Assembly: GCA_015179125.1 (NCBI GenBank) | Contig: WHVA01000395.1 | Coordinates: forward strand, 45,334 to 109,333 | Reading direction: 5' to 3' | DNA length: 64,000 nt | Origin: Gautieria morchelliformis | Lineage: Eukaryota > Basidiomycota > Agaricomycetes > Gomphales > Gomphaceae | Part shown: positions 56,976 to 64,000 of the stretch, piece by piece | Layout: the number at the start of each line of letters is the position of its first letter | Numbering within the stretch: the first letter of the stretch is position 1 | Notes under the pieces: generated by a model | Database searches by the model: none | Told to the model about the DNA's origin: nothing | The model's input: the letters and a program-made list of their open reading frames with translations, nothing else | Position numbers and translations under genes: made by a program

Positions 56976-57675
56976 CTAAACCACATGACCTGCCCAAAAG
57001 ACATCAGGTTGCATAGGTCACATGTTCCACACATGATATGCTGGATCGTGCCGACTGTGGTGTGGTTATAGCTGTTCTGGGTACATAAGGCGGAGTCTGA
57101 ATTTTGACTCCATAACAGCCGTTCAGAAAGAAACATGTATATCTTGATAACTAGTCGAGAATGAGACCTGATATTTTGTAGGAACTATATATGATATAGT
57201 ATCTACCATTCAGTACAAAATCTATAGCTTATTATGAATATTCTAATATTCGAAAAAATAGGCTTATATGCACCATTATGCTACCAATATAGCATAAGCA
57301 GAGTATGTAGCATTCTCAGACTAGAGTAATATACATGTATAAATGTTTGAAAGCTAATGGAATTGTATACTGAATGGTTTAGGGAAGGGGGAGGGCTGCA
57401 TACTAGTTGAGCACCTTTCCAGCCTTTTAGTTTTCTACAAGACCATAAATGCTGATTGTAACCATCTAAATTATCGTATATAACATATAGTTACAATAAA
57501 TACATGTAACATTTTTTCAGGCCTACCTGGACTTCCTATCTCTGCACACACTATTCTCTTTGACATGTAACACGTCATGTGGCTCGTACCGTTCACGTGA
57601 TATTACATACTTGTACTTGTACTGGATGCCTTGCTACCTGCCTGAACACTAAAGGGAGCATCAAAAATACTCTGA
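56976..57675. other. AT-rich, no gene recognised
   Basis: Strongly AT-rich (around 57130-57520) with many TATA words. No frame or repeat terminus was supported. Confidence 0.45.
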
Positions 57676-58290
57676 AGACCTCTGTAAGCATGTAATTTAC
57701 CAACGGTTCATGTGGGAGAAGAAGAAGATCGATGACATCACACTTGATCTGAATATGTCAAAATGTGTTGTTGAGCAAATTCTCCAATTGTGGTGTACTT
57801 CTGGTGAGGTAGTTGTGCAGGGACATGGAAAGATGGGAAATAGAAGGAAGATTATGACTCCAGAGGAAATGGAGGTAAGCATTTCCACTACAGAGTGAAG
57901 ATGATCATAATTTCTTACTTTGTATATTACTGTAGTTTCTTCTTTGGCTTACAGAGCAGTTCCCTGACCTATACTTGGATGAGATACAAAGCATCATGCA
58001 GCGCCTGTATGGGATAACAGTTGTAATCAGCACCTTATGGGACACAATGACCAACCTTGGTCTCACCTGCAAAAAGGTATGTTCTAATGCTTTGCCCTCT
58101 TCTTGTCTACTCATGCTTTCCACAGCTGTCAAAGGTCACTGCCGAACACAATGAGAATTTGCGCAGTCTATTTGGTTTCAAAATTGGTCATGAGTCCCCA
58201 GAGTGTCTTATGTTTATCGATGAGAGCCATATTGATTGTTGCACCAGACACGGGGCCGAATCGATGTCAGCTTCTACAGGCATCGGTTGC
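57676..58290 (+). pseudogene. Tc1/mariner-like DDE transposase fragment
   Basis: Exons about 57676-57874, 57935-58077 and 58124-58290. A helix-turn-helix-like start (KKKIDDITLDLNMSKCVVEQ) is followed by LTEQFPDLYLDEIQSIMQRL and TLWDTMTNLGLTCKK. Then comes KVTAEHNENLRSLFG with FIDESHID, which holds the presumed second catalytic Asp of the DDE fold. The protein stops being recognisable soon after, so the C-terminal half is missing. Related cut-and-paste transposases are common in mushroom genomes. No terminal inverted repeats were located. Confidence 0.65.
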
Positions 58291-58952
58291 AAAGTAGATG
58301 CCAAACTCTCCAGCCATACCCTCGCTTTCTGTATCTCTTTCTCCAACTCATCCACCTCTGATGGTCACTCAAATTCCGGGTCGACCACCTCTTCGACCTG
58401 TAGCACTTTCCTGTCAGGGTTCACGCGTTTCCTTCCACAAGTTTCTATTTCCTTCCATGAGTTTCCATCACCTTCCGTCACCTTCCATCACATGTCACAT
58501 CCCATCACATGTCACATTCTGTCACATTCTGTGACCCTCCATCACTTTCCATCTTCACCCTAATGTCAAAGGGGTGTGAAGTGACAGAAAGGACAGGGAA
58601 GGAACCAGAAGGTATGGTCCTCAGATTGCTTATGTGACGACGATGCTAACCCATTGATAGGTTCAGCGAAGTCTTCCCACCTGTTTCGCAGGCGGCCGTG
58701 GGTGCACACGGATCGCTAGAGGCTGCAGAGCCTACTACGTGGACGAAGCGACTGCACATCTGCTTTGCCCCCGATGGGGAAGGTAAGAAAGCGTTGAGAG
58801 TGAGGGGTATGGTCGAGGTAATGGCTAAATACGGCCCACAACCCTCAAACCCTCTCGCTAGCCATCGAGGGGAGAGCAGAGAAGCTGGTGGAGAGGTCGG
58901 AGCATCCGATGAGGCGTCGGTTGGAGAAGTCGAATGAGTCGAAAGGGGTCAT
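58291..58952. other. Low complexity, no gene recognised
   Basis: TTCCATCA and TCACAT words repeat irregularly at 58380-58560. A short frame near 58698-58937 has no support. Confidence 0.4.
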
Positions 58953-59983
58953 TGTCAAGATTTGTTTTTAGGCATTAATATTGTGTATTAGTGAACACAG
59001 TGAATGCCCAAATAACTTGTGCGAATAAGCATGCCGTTCGGTGAATAAGGTGAACCAATAAATGTTCAGAAGATAAGAGGGCTGCCCGAATGGAACTTGC
59101 CCTATCTACAGTCATAGCGAAATATCCCATGGCACTTGACGATTTAACGTGCAAGGTGTCATGGAAAGGTTGTTTAAGTAGCAACAATCCTTTCGCCGGT
59201 GAAGGCGCTCCTTCGGAGCCCTTCGCCGACAGCACAGATAATAGTTCGAAGGCTAAGGTAACGAAGGTGAAGTATGAAAACTCACCGGTGGTGCTTAAGT
59301 CTTCCTCTGGTCGAAGATAGAAATCTACAGGAGAGGGCTCAAGACGATAGTCACAGCGAGGTCAATTTTTGCACAAGATGGATGTATGATAATTGAACTG
59401 GGGGATATACATGTGAATGTAGACTACTTATATCGAATGCTCATATGATGCTAGCAAATAGGAAAGAGGCCGTCTTGAGTCAGGGTTGGATAGGGGTGCG
59501 CAGTCATGATACAAAATAGATGAAACATAGATACAATAGAATGAGGGAGGAGTGCAAACATGAAACGACAGGAAGGAAAGGGGGCAAAGGTACTTATGTA
59601 CAAAAACATGCCTTGGGACCTGCATATACGCCACCCTGCACAGACTCTTCATCTGCTGGGTTGATCCCACATTACCTACAGGTAGGATGTCCTGTGAATG
59701 CATTCCAGCCATACGAACACCCAAAGGGGTTGGATCGGGAAGATGATGGGGCCAGTGATGAACCATCACGCCGGGCAGAGGATGTCGATCGTGTTTGATG
59801 GCATGCCTGCTGGCCAATGATGCGAGCAGCGAATGGTCGTTCGGTGAATGGGGCAAAGAGTGAATGGAGTGAATGTAGAGGAGGAGTGGTCAAAGGGTAG
59901 GGCAAACTCAGGCGAAGATGCAGGAGGAGCGATGAGGGGGAACATAGGGACAGCGAGGTAAGGGAAATAGATGGGTCATGACA
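58953..59983 (+). mobile_element. Second copy of the solo LTR found in Ty3 pol
   Basis: It starts TGTCAAG and ends GTCATGACA like 11606-12847 and matches it over nearly its whole length, with substitutions and a net loss of about 211 bp near the 3' side. An extra GGTGAAGGCGCTCCTTCGGA is present near 59197. The flanking 5-mers (GTCAT and TGAGG) differ, so no target duplication is visible. Confidence 0.85.
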
Positions 59984-60991
59984 TGAGGTTGGAAATCGAT
60001 TTTCTTGTCAATTAGCACTCCAATACCCAAGACAAGCTGTTCAGTTGATTTTCCTGTTCAGTGACTTTCACAAGTCAAGTCAAGTTGTGCGCGAAAGCCA
60101 CTTCACATTACTCTCTCGTTATTGTTGTGCATTGATGTTGGTCGACCCAATCCACTTACAAACTCTCCTGCGGAGCCTATTCCCTCTTTATTAAAAGGAA
60201 TACTCTTGGACCCCCGATATGTCCTTGAACCTACACACTCTGTTAGTTTATTGTTCCGTGCAGCTAAGAAACGCATTGCCTTCCAGCTGTAATAACTTGA
60301 ACTAATTATTACACAGATTGCAACCAAGGTACAAATATTAAATTATTTCCGGAGTTGTGCTGCTGCATTGAGCTGGTATTCTACTAGTCATGTAAACGAC
60401 ATGTTCTGATAGACAGAGGCATTAGAAATAACACCATTCCAAAACATAAACGCCTTCGCACACATCCAAGCATATTATACCCTCTGCACTAAGGGCTGGT
60501 AAGAGAGAATACCTATATAATCCAAATGAATCAACAGTAGATGTACAAAGGAATATATGCTCACCCAGTACCTCATACAAACCTAGCTTTCACTGAAGCT
60601 CTCTTTCCCTTTGGAGCCCATCCGTTCAGATTAGGCTATCAACTAATGTAGAAGAGATGAAGACATTATCTGTTCATGTGAACCTTCTACAAGTTTCCGT
60701 CTCCCCTATTATGTAAGCCTTGCCAGCGCTATAAGACTGTAGCCCATGTGGTGGCGTTTCCTTAGCTTGATCTCTGAGGATACCCACTACACAGGCAAGT
60801 CCCCATGTATCTATCGTTGGTAGAGTTATAACCTGAGGATACCCACTACACAGTTGGTCATTGTCCTAGTATCGGCTCTTATCTCCTTGAGTATCTTTGG
60901 TTGTGGCTTCGTCATTAGTGTTGCCCTCACAGAAGATCAAGCTCATAGGACGACCCCACACACTTTTCTTAACCAGCCTTCATCTCAGCCT
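59984..60991. other. Leader region of Ty3 element 2
   Basis: No gene supported. GAGGATACCCACTACACAG occurs twice (about 60776 and 60835) shortly before gag, which may mark the LTR end and primer-binding region, but the LTR limits could not be set without the downstream copy. Confidence 0.35.
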
Positions 60992-62098
60992 ATGGCAGAC
61001 CAACTCCCAGATGCATACTGGGACGCCCTGGGTGACCATGGGCCATTTCTTCAAGGCCTCCTTTCCAGCCAAGCACAGCAGCTGCAGCAACTTCAACTGC
61101 AGAATCAGGAACTGCACAATCAGATTGCTAACGTTCACGACCACTTAGCCAATGCTGCCACCAACGCTGCTGTTGCTGCTGCTCAAGCCCTTGCGCCCTC
61201 AGTACCTCACAGTGTCCCTCCATCTACTCGCTCTATCAAAGCAGCAGAACCAGAGAAGTTCAATGGAGACCGTGCAGAGACTGAAGGGTTTATCAGGTCT
61301 ATCAAGTTGTCCATCGCTGTCCAGCCAGCATCCTTCCCAGATGAACGCACAAAGATCCTATATGCTCTTTCCTTCATGACGGGAGGCTCTGCGGAGATAT
61401 GGGCACACAACGAGACACAGGCTGTCATTGATGGCACCTCCTCTATATCCACTCTGGAGGGGTTTATTAAACGTGTGGAGGAGGCCTTTGGTGACCCAGA
61501 TCGTGCCAGAACGGCTCGCACTAAGCTGCATGACCTTAGGATGGCGTCAGGAATGTCGGCAGATGAATACACGGCTCAATTTGAGATCCTGGCAGGCAGG
61601 ACAGGCTTTAATGATGAGGCACTCGAGGATGCCTATGCTCGTGGCCTTCCAGCAGGTATCCTTGACAAGATCCACGCCCAGCCCTTTCTTCCATCCAACC
61701 TCAAAGCCTGGAAGGAAGCAGCCTGTCAGATTGACCGCAATCATCGCCGTCTGTTAGAGGTCAGGAAGGCACAGACACCTCATGTCTCTAATCGCCCTCC
61801 TCCTTCCCGACCACTCCACACTCCTGCTACGGCTCCTGTTGTCACAGCACCACCCAGTAATGCGACACCTATGGACATTGACTCATCCCGCCACCACACC
61901 GAAACACGGACCTGCTACAACTGTAAGAGACCTGGTCACATTTCACCAGACTGTCCTGAACCTCGCAAGCCACGAATCCGTGCAAACCTCACAGAGGCAG
62001 ACATTGCAGCAATTGTCTCTAAATCTGTAGCAGCAGCGATAGAGGAATGCAAACAGAAGGTGGAAGCCCCTGTCCAAGAGGAAGGAAAGGGTTTTTAG
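60992..62098 (+). CDS. gag: Ty3/gypsy Gag (element 2)
   Basis: About 368 residues from MADQLPDAYWDALG to a stop at 62096; the frame is open further upstream, but 60992 starts a typical Gag. A coiled region rich in Gln and Leu comes first (QQLQQLQLQNQELHNQIA), then the capsid region (EPEKFNGDRAETEGFIRSIK), then the zinc knuckle CYNCKRPGHISPDC (about 61912). The frame is uninterrupted, unlike pol after it. It forms virus-like particles around element RNA. Confidence 0.85.
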   Translation: MADQLPDAYWDALGDHGPFLQGLLSSQAQQLQQLQLQNQELHNQIANVHDHLANAATNAAVAAAQALAPSVPHSVPPSTRSIKAAEPEKFNGDRAETEGFIRSIKLSIAVQPASFPDERTKILYALSFMTGGSAEIWAHNETQAVIDGTSSISTLEGFIKRVEEAFGDPDRARTARTKLHDLRMASGMSADEYTAQFEILAGRTGFNDEALEDAYARGLPAGILDKIHAQPFLPSNLKAWKEAACQIDRNHRRLLEVRKAQTPHVSNRPPPSRPLHTPATAPVVTAPPSNATPMDIDSSRHHTETRTCYNCKRPGHISPDCPEPRKPRIRANLTEADIAAIVSKSVAAAIEECKQKVEAPVQEEGKGF

Positions 62099-62181
62099 GC
62101 CAGTCAGCGGTGAAAGACATGCCCCGCTCGACGAATCGGTTTTCAGTTCCCGAAACATGTACAATAGGGATCACAGGCGAT

Positions 62182-64000
62182 ATGATGCATCCTTCTCCTA
62201 TCCCTGATCGAACTGAAACCAAACCAGCCATGCCGAAAACCCAACCCATCGCTCCAGTTGCTAATGCAAACCTTCCAGTCCCTCTATATGTCCGTACTGC
62301 TGACCTCTGCCGATGCACCAAAGTACCTCTCAAGGTCCACTCTGTTGACACAGGGCATCCACTTGCAATTGACTCCCTCCTTGACAGTGGTGCTACAGGG
62401 ATGTTCATCGATGTGGAGTTTGTAAGGGAACACAGACTTCGGACCCGTCCCTACCCGTGCCATCCCGTCTACAATATGATGGTACCCCAAACGAGGCTGG
62501 CTCAATCAAGGAAGAGGTCGACCTCATTTGCACCTTTGGGGATCATACGGTACATGCCACATTCTCTGTCACGAGCCTTGGACGACTTGCCATCATTCTT
62601 GGTCACACATGGCTTGTTGAACACAACCCAGAAGTTGACTGGCGTACAGGAGATGTGAAGATGACACGCTGTCCCAAGTCATGTGGGGGCAGACCTGTTG
62701 TCAGAGGGCCCACAGTCGAAACTGTTACAGAAGAGAGTGTAGATCAAGAAGAGGTCCCCATACAGCACACCCGCTCCCTACTTGAGGAAGGAGACAGGAC
62801 CTTTGTCATCTTGTGAATGAGAGTCCTGAAATGATTAGCACAGGCCGGACTGTCTCCCAACAGCTTGCTGAACGGGCCAGCAAGTCTGCACCAGTCAGAT
62901 CCTTCGAGGACCTTGTCCCTAAACCATACCAGGAGTTCAAGGATGTGTTTTCTAAGGAGTCATTTGACCAACTGCCTCCTCGAAAGCCCTGGGACCATGC
63001 AATTGAGCTCACTCCAGGTGCACAACCCTTCAGCACAAGGTTTACCCAATGTCACCGGTTGAACAAAGGGAACTGGATACTTCCTTGAGGAGAACCTGAA
63101 GAGCCATCGTATCCGTCCTTCCAAGTCACCTATGGCATCTCCAGTCTTCTTTGTGAAGAAAAAGGATGGCAGTCTTAGATTTGTGCAAGACTACTGGAAG
63201 CTCAATGATATAACAATCAAGAATGCCTATCCTTTGCCCCTTGTTCCAGACATCATGAATAAGATTGCTGCTGGAAGGGCTAAATACTTCACAAAGCTTG
63301 ACATTCGCTGGGGATATAATAATGTACGCATAAAAGAGAGAGATGAGTGGAAGGCAGCCTTTCGGACAAATAGGGGCCTGTATGAACCTCTAGTCATGTT
63401 CTTTGGACTCACGAACAGCCCAGCAACCTTCCAGACGATGATGAATGACATCTTCAAGAGTCTCATCGATGAAGGGGTTGTGGTGGTGTTCATGGACGAC
63501 ATTCTCATCTTCACAGAGTCGCTTGAAGAACATCGTAGGATTGTACGACGTGTCCTTGAAATCCTCCGGGCCAACAACCTGTACCTCAAACCTGAAAAAT
63601 GCCTATTTGAGCAACTAGAGGTGGAGTATCTCGGCCTCATCCTCTCTCAAGGACAGGTTGCCATGGACCCAGTCAAGGTTGCAGGGGTGCGGGACTGGCC
63701 AATACCACGTAACGTCACTGAAGTCAAATCATTCCTTGGTTTCATCAACTTCTACCGTAGATTTGTGGAAGACTTCTCACACATTGCAAAGCCCCTCAAC
63801 CAGTTGACAAAACAGGATGCCCAATGGTCTTGGGATCCAAATGGCCCAGAGCAAGCGTCCTTGACAAGCTCAAACTCCTCATCACCTCAACACCGATCCT
63901 TGTCCTCCCTGATCAAGACAAACATTTCCGTCTTGAAACAGATGCCTCAGCCTATGCCACAGGAGCAGTACTGTCCCAGCTATGTGATGATGGCAAATGG
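62182..64000 (+). pseudogene. pol: Ty3/gypsy Pol (element 2), broken and cut by window end
   Basis: Protease DSGATG (about 62389) is followed by a frame change near 62457 (YDGTPNEAGS in the new frame), another near 62812, then KDVFSKESFDQLPPRK. Another change near 63081 leads into reverse transcriptase (RPSKSPMASPVFFVKKKDG, FGLTNSPATFQTMMN, VVVFMDDILIF). A further one-base loss lies near 63862, then the start of RNase H (LETDASAYATGAVLSQ) runs off the window. The fold is the same as in element 1, but the sequence is well diverged, so this is a separate family. Confidence 0.85.

Overview
This window looks like nuclear DNA of a basidiomycete fungus, most likely an Agaricomycete (mushroom-forming group). 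The evidence is many short introns (about 45-90 nt, GTRNGT...YAG), a very long TPR-CHAT gene, a divergent FTR1/FET3 iron pair, an intron-containing Helitron, Ty3/gypsy elements ending in a chromodomain, and a Crinkler-type gene. No rRNA, tRNA or CRISPR was recognised. All assignments come from reading the sequence and from family knowledge; no search was run.

Layout. 0.4-1.3 kb: a short non-autonomous rolling-circle-type element (copy A). 1.56-7.42 kb: a TPR-CHAT protease-like gene with 27 nearly identical 45-residue repeats. 7.67-15.3 kb: a broken Ty3/gypsy chromovirus with a solo LTR nested in its pol. 15.3-17.9 kb: a 5'-truncated LINE. 18-24.3 kb: decayed fragments (an SF3B1-like piece, the C-terminus of a GMC oxidoreductase, one stray TPR unit) and several local tandem duplications. 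25.0-25.9 kb: an unrecognised two-exon gene. 26.5-33.0 kb: a 325-bp direct repeat pair, then a Rep-helicase Helitron broken by a second solo LTR. 33.3-35.85 kb (minus strand): a Crinkler-kinase gene cut in two by copy B of the short rolling-circle-type element.

36.07-56.15 kb is the gene-rich part: HIRA/HIR1 histone chaperone (16 exons), a small membrane protein, the iron permease FTR1 (8 exons, minus) facing the ferroxidase FET3 (14 exons, plus) across a 433-bp promoter with three ATCWGATAA sites, then a Dal5-like MFS transporter whose upstream region and first-exon start are present three times in tandem. After 56.2 kb transposon remnants return: chromodomain pieces, a DDE transposase fragment, a second copy of the 1.0-1.2 kb LTR, and a second Ty3/gypsy element that runs off the window end.

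How the genes fit together: Fet3 oxidises ferrous iron and passes it to Ftr1, and the shared GATA-type promoter suggests joint iron-dependent repression. The TPR-CHAT gene and the disrupted Crinkler-kinase belong to classes linked to fungal self/non-self recognition or effector biology. Both lie in the transposon-rich part, while the conserved housekeeping genes sit in the cleaner 36-56 kb block.
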